Shown in pieces: positions 24,123 through 32,843 of a DNA stretch of 55,371 bases (position 1 is the first letter of the stretch; every line of letters starts with the position of its first letter). The position numbers and the translations under genes were made by a program. The stretch lies in contig NZ_JAEUMN010000149.1 of NCBI RefSeq assembly GCF_016793225.1, positions 1 through 55,371 on the forward strand. The letters run 5' to 3'. The DNA is from Phenylobacterium sp. (GTDB taxonomy: Bacteria; Pseudomonadota; Alphaproteobacteria; Caulobacterales; Caulobacteraceae). The notes under the pieces are model-generated. The model had not been told where the DNA came from. It worked only from the letters and a program-made list of their open reading frames with translations, and ran no database searches.

Positions 24123-25379
24123 CTATTCGAGGCGGTCGGCCCGGCGCAAGTCGGGGAAGAGGCGAGCCCACAGGGCGGTGACGGCCATGGCCCCCACGCC
24201 TCCGAACACCGCCGCGCCGACCGGTCCCAGGAACCGCGCCACGACGCCGCTCTCGAACTCCCCTAGCTCGTTCGAGGCGCCGATGAACACCGACGACACC
24301 GAGGCGACGCGGCCGCGCATGTGGTCCGGCGTCACGAGCTGGACCAGGGTCTGGCGCACGAAGACCGACAGCATGTCGGCCCCGCCGAGGACTGCGAGCG
24401 CCACGACGGAGAGCCAGAGGGACTTCGAGAGGCCGAACACGACCGTCGCCGCGCCGAACACGGCCACGCCCAGGAACATCAGCGGGCCCGCGTGCCGCCG
24501 GATGGGGTTGGCCGCCAGGTAGAGCGCGACGATTGTGGCGCCTATGGCGGGGCCGGCGCGCAGGATGCCGAACCCTTCCGGTCCCACGTGCAGCACGTCG
24601 CGCGCGAAGACCGGCAGCAGGGCCGTGGCGCCGCCCAGCAGCACGGCGAAGAGGTCGAGCGAGATCGCGCCGAAGACGATCTTCTGCCGCCACACATAGG
24701 CCAGCCCCTCCTTCATCAGCTGCCACCGCGAGCCGGGATTGGCGTCCGGCTTGGCGTTGCCGCGGATGGACAGCACGAACATCGCCGACAGGCCGTAGAG
24801 CGCGAAGGTGGTGAAGTAGGCGGTCTCCGCCGAGCGCGCGACGAGCAGGCCGGCGGCGGCGGGGCCGGCGATCGAGGCCGTCTGCCAGGCCAGCGAGTTC
24901 CAGGCGATCGCCCGCGGCAGAAGCTTGCGCGGCACCAGCATCGGGCCCAGCGCGGTGTTCGCCGGCGCGAAGAACGCCCGGGCGGCCCCGAACAGCACGG
25001 CGATCACCAGCAGCAGGGCGGGCGAGGCGAGCCCGTTGACGGTGGCCAGCGCGAGCGCCAGCACGCTCGCGATCTCGCCCGTCAGGCAGATCAGCAGCAC
25101 CTTCTTGCGGTCATAGCGGTCGGCGGCCTCGCCGGCCGGCAGCGTCAGGAGGAAGACCGGGATGAAGGCCGCCAGCCCGATCATCCCCACCAGGAAGGCG
25201 CTCTCCTCCACCGAGCGGGTCTCGCGGGCGATGGCGTACATCTGCCAGCCCATGGCCACGCTCTGGATCTGGGCGGCGAAGCTGCCCGTCCAGCGCGAGC
25301 CCCAGAACACGAGGTAGTCGCGCTCCTTGAGCAGGGCGCGGGCGGAGGGGACAGGCTCGTCGGCGGGGGTGTCGGACAT
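24123..25379 (-). CDS. Major facilitator superfamily transporter (EntS/MFS_3-like)
   Basis: An inner-membrane protein of 418 residues with about 12 hydrophobic segments and the MFS loop motif 'AGEAADRYDRKKVLL' after the second segment. The N-terminal part 'RDYLVFWGSRWTGSFAAQIQSVAMGWQMY' is characteristic of the EntS-like exporter group. The start MSDTPADEP is preferred over a longer frame reaching upstream. It probably exports small molecules with proton antiport; the substrate is unknown. It precedes the SDR gene by about 33 bases and may share its transcript. Confidence 0.9.
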   Translation of the reverse strand: MSDTPADEPVPSARALLKERDYLVFWGSRWTGSFAAQIQSVAMGWQMYAIARETRSVEESAFLVGMIGLAAFIPVFLLTLPAGEAADRYDRKKVLLICLTGEIASVLALALATVNGLASPALLLVIAVLFGAARAFFAPANTALGPMLVPRKLLPRAIAWNSLAWQTASIAGPAAAGLLVARSAETAYFTTFALYGLSAMFVLSIRGNAKPDANPGSRWQLMKEGLAYVWRQKIVFGAISLDLFAVLLGGATALLPVFARDVLHVGPEGFGILRAGPAIGATIVALYLAANPIRRHAGPLMFLGVAVFGAATVVFGLSKSLWLSVVALAVLGGADMLSVFVRQTLVQLVTPDHMRGRVASVSSVFIGASNELGEFESGVVARFLGPVGAAVFGGVGAMAVTALWARLFPDLRRADRLE

Positions 25380-25427
25380 CGCGGGCGTGACGGACCCTGC
25401 CGTGCGCCGCCCGCCCCCGCAATCCAA

Positions 25428-25456
25428 TTGACGGGCGGGGCGCAAGGCCCTATCTG
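25428..25456 (+). promoter_or_regulatory. Possible housekeeping promoter for the GNAT gene
   Basis: TTGACG at 25428-25433 and TATCTG at 25451-25456, separated by 17 bases. They lie about 135 bases before the GNAT start and read into the run GNAT-DUF1285-NUDIX-CCA. The match is by eye only. Confidence 0.35.
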
Positions 25457-25591
25457 CGCGCTCCCAACTGGGCCCCCTCGGGGCCTGCGGCCCGGAGGGC
25501 CCTCGAATGCGACGACGTCCGCTGGCCTGAGGCCACCCGAACCTGCCGGGCGGGAACCCGCCCCACCGTCGCCGCCTTCTTCGAGCCTGCC

Positions 25592-26110
25592 ATGTCTCTC
25601 CAGCCCTGCCGGCCGCCGCCGGCGCTCATCCTCGTCAACGAAGCCCCCGCCCACGGCGCCGAGATCGAGGCGCTGCTCGACCGCGCCTTCGGGCCCGGCC
25701 GTTTTGCGAAGGCCTCGGAACGCGTCCGCGAGTTCGCCGAGTTCGCGCCCGAACTCTCCTTCTGCGCCCTGGAAGGCGGCAAGGTCGCGGGCGTGGTGCG
25801 GATGTGGCGCGTCGCCGTCGGCGACCAGCCGATCGTCTTCCTCGGCCCCCTGGCGGTGGAGGAGAGCGAGCGCCGCTCCGGTCTGGGCGCCATGCTCGTC
25901 GAACGCGCGTGCGAGGCCAGCCGGGCCGCCGGAGAGGCGGCCGTCGTCCTGGTGGGGGACCTGCCGTACTTCCAGCGGGTCGGGTTCGAGGTCGCGCCCG
26001 GCGTCGATCTGCCGGGGCCGGTCGACCCGAAGCGGGTGCTCAGCCGCAGGTTCTCGGACGTCGCGCTGGCGGGCATGGTCCGTCCCCGCACCAGATCCTT
26101 GCGCGCTTGA
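25592..26110 (+). CDS. GNAT-family N-acetyltransferase
   Basis: A 172-residue acetyltransferase of the YhbS-like GNAT group. The acetyl-CoA loop appears as 'ERRSGLGAMLVERACEASRAAG' (Arg/Gly-x-Gly), followed by the strand 'VVLVGDLPYFQRVGFE' typical of that group. The acceptor substrate is unknown. It is the first of a plus-strand series; the next gene begins 31 bases on. Confidence 0.88.
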   Translation: MSLQPCRPPPALILVNEAPAHGAEIEALLDRAFGPGRFAKASERVREFAEFAPELSFCALEGGKVAGVVRMWRVAVGDQPIVFLGPLAVEESERRSGLGAMLVERACEASRAAGEAAVVLVGDLPYFQRVGFEVAPGVDLPGPVDPKRVLSRRFSDVALAGMVRPRTRSLRA

Positions 26111-26141
26111 GACGACTCCCGCCGCCCCCTACCTTCGGCGG

Positions 26142-26696
26142 GTGACGAACGATCCGAAGCCCGCGCTCGACGCGATCGCCCAGGCCGCCAGGCAGGCTCC
26201 TGGCCGCGGCCTGCCGCCCGTGCACCTGTGGAATCCGGCGCATTCGGGCGAGATCGACATCGTCATCAAGAGCGACGGACGCTGGGTCCACGAAGGCGCC
26301 GTGATCTCGCGCGAAGCGCTGGTTCGGCTCTTCTCGACCGTCCTGCGGAAGGACCCCGACGGCTACTGGCTGGTCACGCCGGTCGAGAAGATGCGCGTGA
26401 CCGTCGAGGACGCTCCGTTCGTCGCGGTCCGCGTCGACCGCGAGGGCGACGCGCTGACGTTCACGACCAACGTGGGCGACGTGGTCGAGGCGGGCCCCGA
26501 GAATCCCCTGCGGGTCGAGACGGCCGCGGACGGCGAGCCCCGGCCGTACGTCCACGTGCGCCGCGGACTAGAAGCGCTGGTCACCCGCCCCGTGTTCTAC
26601 GAACTCGTCGAGATGGCGCAGGAACGCGAGACGCCCCAGGGGCCGGTGCTCGAGGTCGCGTCGAACGGGGCCAGCTTCGCGCTGGGGCGCGCATGA
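26142..26696 (+). CDS. DUF1285 family protein
   Basis: A 184-residue protein with a GTG start at 26142, giving a length usual for DUF1285. Recognisable features are 'PPVHLWNPAHSGEIDIVIKS' and 'DGRWVHEGAVISREALVRLF', followed by 'DGYWLVTPVEKMRV'. The function of the family is not established; it is soluble and has no catalytic motif I can name. Its stop overlaps the NUDIX start as ATGA. Next to NUDIX and the CCA enzyme, a role near nucleotide or RNA metabolism is possible but unproven. Confidence 0.9.
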   Translation: MTNDPKPALDAIAQAARQAPGRGLPPVHLWNPAHSGEIDIVIKSDGRWVHEGAVISREALVRLFSTVLRKDPDGYWLVTPVEKMRVTVEDAPFVAVRVDREGDALTFTTNVGDVVEAGPENPLRVETAADGEPRPYVHVRRGLEALVTRPVFYELVEMAQERETPQGPVLEVASNGASFALGRA

Positions 26697-27346
26697 ACGC
26701 CCACGCGCCGGTCCACGAACTCAGCGACTGGCTCGCCCAGCACCTCGATCCGCTGCACGACCACGCGGTGGAGGGCGGCCCGCTCCGGTCGGACTTCGAC
26801 CTCAGCCCCGGCGGCTGGTCGGACATGCCGCTCGAGGAGCTGAAGCCGGCCGCGGTGCTGATCGGACTGGTGCAGCGGGAGGCCGGCGTGAACGTCCTGC
26901 TCACCCGTCGGGCCGACACCCTGCGCCGCCACACGGGACAGGTCGCGCTGCCGGGCGGCCGGCGCGATCCCGGCGAGACTCACGTCCAGACGGCGCTGCG
27001 CGAGGCTCACGAGGAAGTCGGCCTGGAACCGCGGTTCGTGAGCCCCCTGGGGCTCTCCACGCCCTACCAGACCGGCACGGGCTACCTCATCACGCCGGTG
27101 GTGGGACTGATCCGGCCGGGCTTCAGCCTCGCCGCCAACCCGGCCGAGGTGGCGCACATCTTCGAGACGCCGTTCGCCTACCTCATGGACATGGCGAACT
27201 ACGAGGAGCACGAGCGCGAACTGCCCACGGGCGAGAAGCGCCGCTTCTACGCCACCACGCACGCGGAGCAGTACATCTGGGGGGCCACGGCCGGGATCCT
27301 GCGGGCGCTCTACGAGCGGCTGTACGGCGCGGCGATGGCGCAGTAG
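26693..27346 (+). CDS. NUDIX hydrolase, CoA pyrophosphatase-like
   Basis: A 217-residue NUDIX enzyme. The NUDIX box is complete (GGRRDPGETHVQTALREAHEEVGLE region, with REAHEEVG), preceded by 'RRHTGQVALPGG', which is typical of the CoA diphosphatase subgroup (NudL/YeaB). It would hydrolyse CoA or related nucleotide diphosphates with Mg2+. It is coupled to DUF1285 by a 4-base overlap and followed 11 bases later by the CCA gene, so these three probably form an operon. Confidence 0.92.
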   Translation: MNAHAPVHELSDWLAQHLDPLHDHAVEGGPLRSDFDLSPGGWSDMPLEELKPAAVLIGLVQREAGVNVLLTRRADTLRRHTGQVALPGGRRDPGETHVQTALREAHEEVGLEPRFVSPLGLSTPYQTGTGYLITPVVGLIRPGFSLAANPAEVAHIFETPFAYLMDMANYEEHERELPTGEKRRFYATTHAEQYIWGATAGILRALYERLYGAAMAQ

Positions 27347-27357
27347 CGGACCAGGGC

Positions 27358-28608
27358 ATGACGGAGAGCCTCGGCCAGCGCCCGTGGATGACCCTGCCGG
27401 CGACGGCGGCGGTGCTGGATGCGCTCGAAGCCGAGGGCGGCCTGGACTGCGCGCGGTTCGTCGGCGGCTGCGTCCGCAACACCATCGTCGGCCGGCCCGT
27501 CGACGACATCGACATCGCCACCACCCTGACGCCCGATCGCGTGATCCTGGCGCTCAAGGCGGCCCGCATCCGCGCCGTGCCCACCGGCATCGACCACGGC
27601 ACCGTCACCGCGATCAGCGCCCACGTTCCGCACGAGATCACCACCCTGCGGCGCGATGTCTCCACCGACGGCCGCCGGGCCACCGTCGCCTTCACCACCG
27701 ACTGGGCCGAGGACGCGCAGCGGCGCGACTTCACCCTCAACGCGCTCTACGCGCGCCGCGACGGGACGATCTTCGATCCCACGGGCCACGGCGTGGACGA
27801 CGCCCGCGCCGGGCGCATCGTCTTCGTCGGCGATCCCGAACAGCGCCTGCGCGAGGATCACCTGCGCAACCTGCGCTTCTTCCGCTTCCATGCCTGGTTC
27901 GGGAAGGGCGATCCCGATCCGTCCGCGGCGGCCGCGTGCGCCAGGCTGCGGGACGGCATCGAAGGCCTGGCCGCCGAGCGCATCTCGAAGGAGCTGCTCA
28001 AGCTGCTGGCGGCCGACGATCCGCGCGACGCGGTGCGGCTCATGCACGAGACCGGCGTGCTGGAGGTGATCCTCAAGACGCCGGCGAACCTCGCCCGCTT
28101 CGAGGGCTTCGTCGCGGTGGAGACCGATCAGCTGTTCGAGTGCGAGCCGATCCTGCGGCTGGCCGCCCTGCTGCCGGACGACCAGGTGGCCGCCGGGCGC
28201 CTGGCGACCCGCCTGCGGCTTTCCAACGGCGACCGGGACCGCCTGGTGGCGGCCCTCGCCCCGACGCCGGCCCTGAAGAGCTGGATGAGCCCGCGCGAGA
28301 TCCGCCGCGAGGTCTACAGGACCGGCGGCAAGACGCTGCGCGACCGGGCCAAGCTGGCCTGGGCGGCGGCGCCGGGGACGGCTGCGACGATGCAGTGGCG
28401 CGGCCTGATCGCCCTGGCCGAGGGCTGGACGCCGCCGCCGTTCCCGCTCACCGGCGCCGACGTCATGAAGGCCGGCGTGCCCAAGGGGCCGCTGGTCGGC
28501 CAGGTGCTGAAGGAGGTCGAGGACTGGTGGATCGACCATGACTTCCTCGACGACAAGTTCTCGGCCATCGAGAAGCTGAAGGCGGTCGCCCAGGGCATGG
28601 CCTACTGA
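27358..28608 (+). CDS. CCA-adding tRNA nucleotidyltransferase / poly(A) polymerase family
   Basis: A 416-residue class II nucleotidyltransferase that would build or repair the tRNA 3' CCA end. 'RFVGGCVRNTIVGRPVDDIDIATT' carries the catalytic Asp pair, 'RRDFTLNALYA' the RRDxxxN motif and 'RLREDHLRNLRFFRF' the ERxxxExxxxL-like region. No HD phosphohydrolase domain is evident. Sequence alone does not separate CCA-adding from poly(A) polymerase activity, though the operon context with NUDIX favours the usual alphaproteobacterial CCA enzyme. Its stop overlaps the next start by one base (TGATG). Confidence 0.9.
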   Translation: MTESLGQRPWMTLPATAAVLDALEAEGGLDCARFVGGCVRNTIVGRPVDDIDIATTLTPDRVILALKAARIRAVPTGIDHGTVTAISAHVPHEITTLRRDVSTDGRRATVAFTTDWAEDAQRRDFTLNALYARRDGTIFDPTGHGVDDARAGRIVFVGDPEQRLREDHLRNLRFFRFHAWFGKGDPDPSAAAACARLRDGIEGLAAERISKELLKLLAADDPRDAVRLMHETGVLEVILKTPANLARFEGFVAVETDQLFECEPILRLAALLPDDQVAAGRLATRLRLSNGDRDRLVAALAPTPALKSWMSPREIRREVYRTGGKTLRDRAKLAWAAAPGTAATMQWRGLIALAEGWTPPPFPLTGADVMKAGVPKGPLVGQVLKEVEDWWIDHDFLDDKFSAIEKLKAVAQGMAY

Positions 28609-29303
28609 TGCGCATCGGCATCCTGAAGACCGGTCGCCCGCCGAAGCCGGCCATCCCGCGGTTCGGGACCTACCCGGACATGTTCATGAACCTACTGGGC
28701 CGCGACGCCTACGACTGGCGGGTCTACGCCGCCGACGAGGGCGAGTACCCGGACCGGCCCGACGCCTGCGACGCCTACATCGTCACCGGCTCCGCCGCCG
28801 GCGTGTACGAGGACGATCCCTGGATCGGCCAGCTGTTCGACTTCCTCCGCGCCGCGAAGGGGCGGGCCAAGCTGGTCGGCGTCTGCTTCGGCCACCAGGC
28901 CATGGCGCAGGCGTTCGGCGGCCAGGTGGTCAAGTCGCCCAAGGGCTGGGGCATCGGCGAGCATGCCTACGACATCGTCTCGCGCGAGCCCTGGATGGAC
29001 GGCGCCGCCGCGATCCGCCTCCCGGCCTCGCATCAGGACCAGGTGGTGGAGGTCCCGCCCGGCGCGGAGGTGGTCGCCGCGAGCGCCTTCACGCCCATCG
29101 CCGCCCTGGCGTGGCGGGACCAGCCGGCGATCTCCATGCAGCCGCACCCCGAGTTCGATCCGGCCTACGCCGCCGCGCTCATCGAGGCGCGCCGGGGAAA
29201 GGTCTACGCCGACGACGAGGCCGATCGGGCGCTCGCGAGCCTCGGCCGCCCCGACGACCGCGCGCGGGTGGGCGGCTGGATCCGGGCGTTCCTGCTCGGC
29301 TAG
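28608..29303 (+). CDS. Class I glutamine amidotransferase-like protein
   Basis: A 231-residue stand-alone type 1 glutamine amidotransferase. The nucleophile Cys is in 'LVGVCFGHQAMAQAFGG', and the His-Glu pair is in 'QPHPEFDPAY'. It resembles GMP-synthase-like GATases (YfeJ/GuaA N-terminal type) that act on small amines or as γ-glutamyl hydrolases. No synthetase partner is adjacent, so the substrate is unknown. It is coupled to the CCA gene and converges with the GNAT gene, overlapping it by 4 bases. Confidence 0.9.
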   Translation: MRIGILKTGRPPKPAIPRFGTYPDMFMNLLGRDAYDWRVYAADEGEYPDRPDACDAYIVTGSAAGVYEDDPWIGQLFDFLRAAKGRAKLVGVCFGHQAMAQAFGGQVVKSPKGWGIGEHAYDIVSREPWMDGAAAIRLPASHQDQVVEVPPGAEVVAASAFTPIAALAWRDQPAISMQPHPEFDPAYAAALIEARRGKVYADDEADRALASLGRPDDRARVGGWIRAFLLG

Positions 29304-29902
29304 GCTCCGATCACCATCCACACGACGCTGCGGGGCGGAACGCCGTCGAGCCGGCGGAAGCCGTAGACCTCGTAGAAGCGCTGGGCCCGCACGTTGGGCG
29401 CCTGGCAGCCCAGGTGGGCGCGCCCGCCGACGGTGTCCAGGAAGGCGTCCATCAGCCGCCGGCCCACGCCCTGGCCCTGCAGACGCGGCAGGAGGTCGAT
29501 GTGCAGGTGCGCGGGCGCGAGGTCGACGACCGCCTGCGGGTTCGCCGGCGGATGATGGATGAGGTAGGCGTCCCACTGATCGCGGGTCCGTTCGCGCGGC
29601 GGGACGTGGGCGGCATCGGGGTAGCGGGCCCGGAGCGCCGGCCACCACTCGGCCTCGAGCCGGGCCTCGAAGGCGCGGGTGTCGGCGGTCCCGAGGATGT
29701 AGCCCGCCACGCCCGCCGCATCCTCGGCGACGAAGGCATGCCGGGGTTCCAGCACGCCGTAGGGCGCGGCGAAGATCTCCCCGATGATCCGACGATCGTC
29801 GTAGAGGTGCGTTCCGTCGGACCCGTTGTCGCCGGTCTTCAGGCAGATCTCGTAGAGCGCCGGCAGGTCGTCGGGGCGATAGGGCCGGATCTGCGTCATC
29901 AT
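29300..29902 (-). CDS. GNAT acetyltransferase resembling the OGA-associated HAT-like domain
   Basis: A 200-residue GNAT protein. 'EICLKTGDNGSDGTHLYDD' and 'AGYILGTADTRAFEARLEAEWW' are the features of the group related to the C-terminal acetyltransferase-like domain of human O-GlcNAcase. The acetyl-CoA loop 'RLQGQGVGRRLMDAFL' is intact, suggesting an active enzyme. The acceptor is unknown. It overlaps the end of the ChbG-like deacetylase gene upstream on the same strand by 4 bases, so the two are probably cotranslated, which points to an amino-sugar context. Confidence 0.85.
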   Translation of the reverse strand: MMTQIRPYRPDDLPALYEICLKTGDNGSDGTHLYDDRRIIGEIFAAPYGVLEPRHAFVAEDAAGVAGYILGTADTRAFEARLEAEWWPALRARYPDAAHVPPRERTRDQWDAYLIHHPPANPQAVVDLAPAHLHIDLLPRLQGQGVGRRLMDAFLDTVGGRAHLGCQAPNVRAQRFYEVYGFRRLDGVPPRSVVWMVIGA

Positions 29903-30729
29903 GCCGCCCGCATCAGGTCGCGCAGCGGGGCGAAGCTGATCAGCCGCGCGCCCGCCTGCGCGATGGCGTCACGATAGCCGGACGACAGCATCTCGGCGTA
30001 GTCGCCGGCGCGCTGGTCCGCCTCGCGCAGGTCGTACCCGCGCAGCTCGGGTCCATCCTCGGCCGGATGGAAGAACAGCTCGGTGACGCCCGGACGCAGC
30101 GCGGCCATCCGCTGGGCGAAGGTCCCCCGTTCGCGGCCCCACAGATCGACGAGCGAATCCGGAAAGACCACGCCCGCCTCGGCCGCGCGGTCGCGGGTGT
30201 CGAGTCCGTAGAGCGCCGCGCCCCGCGCGCCGATCATCCGCACCGGCAGCCGGTAGGCCTGCGCGAGCTCCAGGTAGAGCGCCGCGTAGCGGGGCTCGAG
30301 CTGCATCGTCCCCATGTGCGCGTCGAGGTGCGTCACGTCGACGCCCCAGGCGAGGGCCTGCTCGATCTGGGCGCGGCATTCGGCCCGCACGTCGTCCAGT
30401 CGGGCGTTGGCCCACACCTCCTGGATCGTCGCGGGCAGGAAGCCCTGCGAGTCGTGGAGCGAAGCCGCCCCGGTCAGGGCGCGCCATCGGTAGGCCGGGT
30501 ACTCGCAGGTCAGGGTCAGGTGCACGCCGATCCCGCCGTCCCGGGCGCGCGCCACGCCGTCCAGCGCCCAGGGGCAGGGGACCATCAGGGTGGCGCTGGT
30601 CGCCAGGCCGCGGCCGACCACGTCGCCGATCGCGCGGTTGGCGGACGCCGAACTGCCCAGGTCGTCGCAGTTGACGATCAGCAGCTTCTCGTCCGGCCGG
30701 CAGCCCAGACGCTCGGCGAGGCTGGCCAA
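29899..30729 (-). CDS. ChbG/HpnK (YdjC) family carbohydrate deacetylase
   Basis: A 276-residue protein with the family's metal-site motifs: 'IVNCDDLGSSASANRAI', 'THLDAHMGTMQLEP' and 'ELFFHPAEDGPEL'. It would remove N-acetyl groups from sugars such as chito-oligosaccharides or a hopanoid glucosamine. No ATG is available between the hemF stop and the conserved DDLG motif. I chose TTG at 30729, two bases past the hemF stop codon, though a nearby CTG is possible. The short spacing to hemF and overlap with the GNAT gene suggest one transcript. Confidence 0.85.
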   Translation of the reverse strand: MASLAERLGCRPDEKLLIVNCDDLGSSASANRAIGDVVGRGLATSATLMVPCPWALDGVARARDGGIGVHLTLTCEYPAYRWRALTGAASLHDSQGFLPATIQEVWANARLDDVRAECRAQIEQALAWGVDVTHLDAHMGTMQLEPRYAALYLELAQAYRLPVRMIGARGAALYGLDTRDRAAEAGVVFPDSLVDLWGRERGTFAQRMAALRPGVTELFFHPAEDGPELRGYDLREADQRAGDYAEMLSSGYRDAIAQAGARLISFAPLRDLMRAA

Positions 30730-30731
30730 GG

Positions 30732-31616
30732 TCAGGGCCAGGCCACGCGCGGCGGCATGGACGACAGGATCGTCTCGATGTTGCCGCCGGCCTTCAGGCC
30801 GAACATGGTCCCGCGGTCGTAGAGCAGATTGAACTCCACATAGCGGCCACGGCGGACCATCTGCTGCAGGCGCTCGTCCTCGCCCCAGGGCTTCGACATC
30901 TGGCCGCGGACGATCTTCGGATAGACGTCCAGGAACGCCTCGCCGACCGCGCGGGTGAAGGCGAAGTCCTTCTCGAAGTCGCCGCTGTTGTGCCGGTCGT
31001 AGAAGATGCCGCCGATCCCGCGCATCTCGCCCCGGTGCGGCAGGTAGAAGTACTCGTCGCACCAGGCCTTGTACTTCGGGTACCACTCGGGGTCGTAGGG
31101 ATCGCACGCCGACTGCATGGCCGCGTGGAACAGCCTGGTGTCGTCGGCGTCCTGGCTGCGCTGGACGTCCAGCATGGGCGTCAGGTCGGCGCCGCCGCCG
31201 AACCAGCTCTCCGCGGTCGAGAGGAACCGGGTGTTCATGTGCACCGTGGGGACCCACGGGTTCAGCGGGTGGATGATCAGGCTGATGCTGGCCGAGACGT
31301 AGGACGGGTCCTTGTCGGCGCCCGGCATCTGGGCGGCCATCTCGGGCGAGAACCGGGCCGTCGCCGCCGAGGTGTGGATCCCGGCCTTCTCGATCAGGCG
31401 GCCGCGCAGAAAGCCGCCCGTGCCGCCGCCCACCCCCGTCTCGCGGGTCCAGGGCTTGTACTCGGCGCGGCCGGCGGGGCCGGGATAGAGTTCGGGCGGC
31501 GCCTCGTCCTCCAGGGCTTCCAGGGCGGCGAAGATCCGGCGCTGCAGCGACTCGAACCACGCCTGCGTGCGGCCGCGGCGTTCGAGGATCTCCGGGGGCA
31601 GGGTCGTGTCGGTCAT
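30732..31616 (-). CDS. hemF: Oxygen-dependent coproporphyrinogen III oxidase
   Basis: Converts coproporphyrinogen III to protoporphyrinogen IX with O2 in heme synthesis, in the cytosol. The 294-residue product shows 'FRGRLIEKAG'-like 'GGFLRGRLIEKAGIHTSA', 'VHMNTRFL', 'WFGGGADLTPML' and 'FNLLYDRGTMFGLKAGGNIETILSSMPP', all HemF hallmarks. The start overlaps the trmL stop by 4 bases. Heme supply suits the neighbouring cytochrome bc1 operon, which is transcribed the other way. Confidence 0.97.
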   Translation of the reverse strand: MTDTTLPPEILERRGRTQAWFESLQRRIFAALEALEDEAPPELYPGPAGRAEYKPWTRETGVGGGTGGFLRGRLIEKAGIHTSAATARFSPEMAAQMPGADKDPSYVSASISLIIHPLNPWVPTVHMNTRFLSTAESWFGGGADLTPMLDVQRSQDADDTRLFHAAMQSACDPYDPEWYPKYKAWCDEYFYLPHRGEMRGIGGIFYDRHNSGDFEKDFAFTRAVGEAFLDVYPKIVRGQMSKPWGEDERLQQMVRRGRYVEFNLLYDRGTMFGLKAGGNIETILSSMPPRVAWP

Positions 31617-32092
31617 GGGGCCTGTTCTGCGGCGGATGCGGCCGGGAAAGCCCTGATCTGCCTCAAGCCCTCGCCGAGCGCCAGCGCGGCGGCGGTCACC
31701 ACGTTCAGCGAGCGGGCGCCCGGCGCGATCGGGATGCGCAGGCGCGCATCGGCCGCGACGTGCACATCCTCGGGGACGCCCGCGCTTTCGCGGCCGAAGA
31801 GCAGGATGTCCGACGCGGCGAAGGCGAAGTCGTGGAAGGGCTCGGCTGCGCGCGTGGTGAACAGCACCAACCGCCCCTGGCCCGCGGACGCGGCGCGGAA
31901 ATCGGTCCAGCCGGCGTGCCGTTTCACCTGGGCGAGGGCGGCATAGTCCATCGCCGCGCGGCGTATCGCGGCGTCGCTGAGCGGGAAGCCGCAGGGCTCG
32001 ATCACGTCGAGCGGAACGCCCAGGCAGGCCGTCAGGCGAAGGGCCGCGCCCAGGTTTTGCGGAATGTCCGGTTGAAAAAGCGCCAAACGCAT
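31613..32092 (-). CDS. trmL: tRNA (cytidine/uridine-34-2'-O)-methyltransferase
   Basis: A 159-residue SPOUT methyltransferase that would 2'-O-methylate the wobble base of tRNA-Leu using SAM. It starts MRLALFQPDIPQNLGAALRLT. 'ILLFGRESAGVPEDVH' and 'IPIAPGARSLNVVTAAALALGEGLRQ' form the SAM-binding trefoil knot motifs. The ATG at 32092 gives the usual TrmL length, whereas the longer frame adds an unrelated N-terminus. It is the first gene of trmL-hemF-deacetylase-GNAT and is divergent from the Rieske gene. Confidence 0.95.
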   Translation of the reverse strand: MRLALFQPDIPQNLGAALRLTACLGVPLDVIEPCGFPLSDAAIRRAAMDYAALAQVKRHAGWTDFRAASAGQGRLVLFTTRAAEPFHDFAFAASDILLFGRESAGVPEDVHVAADARLRIPIAPGARSLNVVTAAALALGEGLRQIRAFPAASAAEQAP

Positions 32093-32298
32093 TCTAAGGC
32101 CTCTCGCCATCGGGAGTGGCCGGGGCGACAGGGCACGAATCATTGGGGCGCGGACGCGAGTTTCGCATGGTCCCTCTGTAGCGTGCCCAGCCTCCGACCG
32201 TCCCCCGAAACGGCTTGCCACCAGACGTCTGGCGCGGGCCGACAGCTTTCGGGCCACGGGCTCACCGCCCAGGGCCCCAACCGAAGGGTAGCTTCAAG

Positions 32299-32838
32299 GT
32301 GGCTGACACCGTCGTGGGCGCCGACCCGCACGCCGATCCAAGCCGGCGCGACTTCATCCATATCGCTGCGGCCGCGGCCGCCGGCGGCGCCGCCGTGGCG
32401 GTGGTCTGGCCGTTGATCGACCAGATGAACCCGGCCGGCGACACCCTGGCCCTGGCCTCCATCGAGTTCGACCTCACCAAGGTCGCCGAGGGCCAGCAGG
32501 TGGTCATCAAGTGGCGCGGCAAGCCGCTGTTCGTGCGCAACCGCACCGCCGCGGAGATCCAGAAGGCCGTGGCGACGCCGATGTCGGAGCTGCGCGACCC
32601 GCAGTCGGACGACGCCCGCCACAAGCCCGGCAAGCCCCAGTGGCTGGTGCTGGTCGGCACCTGCACGCACTTGGGCTGCGTGCCCACCTTCGGCGGCGGC
32701 GAGTACGGCGGCTGGTTCTGCCCCTGCCACGGCTCGCACTACGACACCTCAGGCCGCATCCGTAAGGGTCCGGCGCCCAAGAACCTCGTCGTGCCGGACT
32801 GGGATTTCCTCTCCGACACCAAGATCAAGGTGGGCTAA
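32299..32838 (+). CDS. petA: Ubiquinol-cytochrome c reductase, Rieske iron-sulfur subunit
   Basis: The 2Fe-2S subunit of complex III, carrying electrons from ubiquinol to cytochrome c1 on the periplasmic side. The 179-residue product has a twin-arginine type N-terminal anchor ([18 protein letters not shown]) and the cluster motifs CTHLGC and CPCHGSH, the latter in '[17 protein letters not shown]'. I chose GTG at 32299; it has a GAAGGG sequence upstream and gives the usual length. It is followed 5 bases later by the cytochrome b gene. Confidence 0.95.
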   Translation: MADTVVGADPHADPSRRDFIHIAAAAAAGGAAVAVVWPLIDQMNPAGDTLALASIEFDLTKVAEGQQVVIKWRGKPLFVRNRTAAEIQKAVATPMSELRDPQSDDARHKPGKPQWLVLVGTCTHLGCVPTFGGGEYGGWFCPCHGSHYDTSGRIRKGPAPKNLVVPDWDFLSDTKIKVG

Positions 32839-32843
32839 GACCG

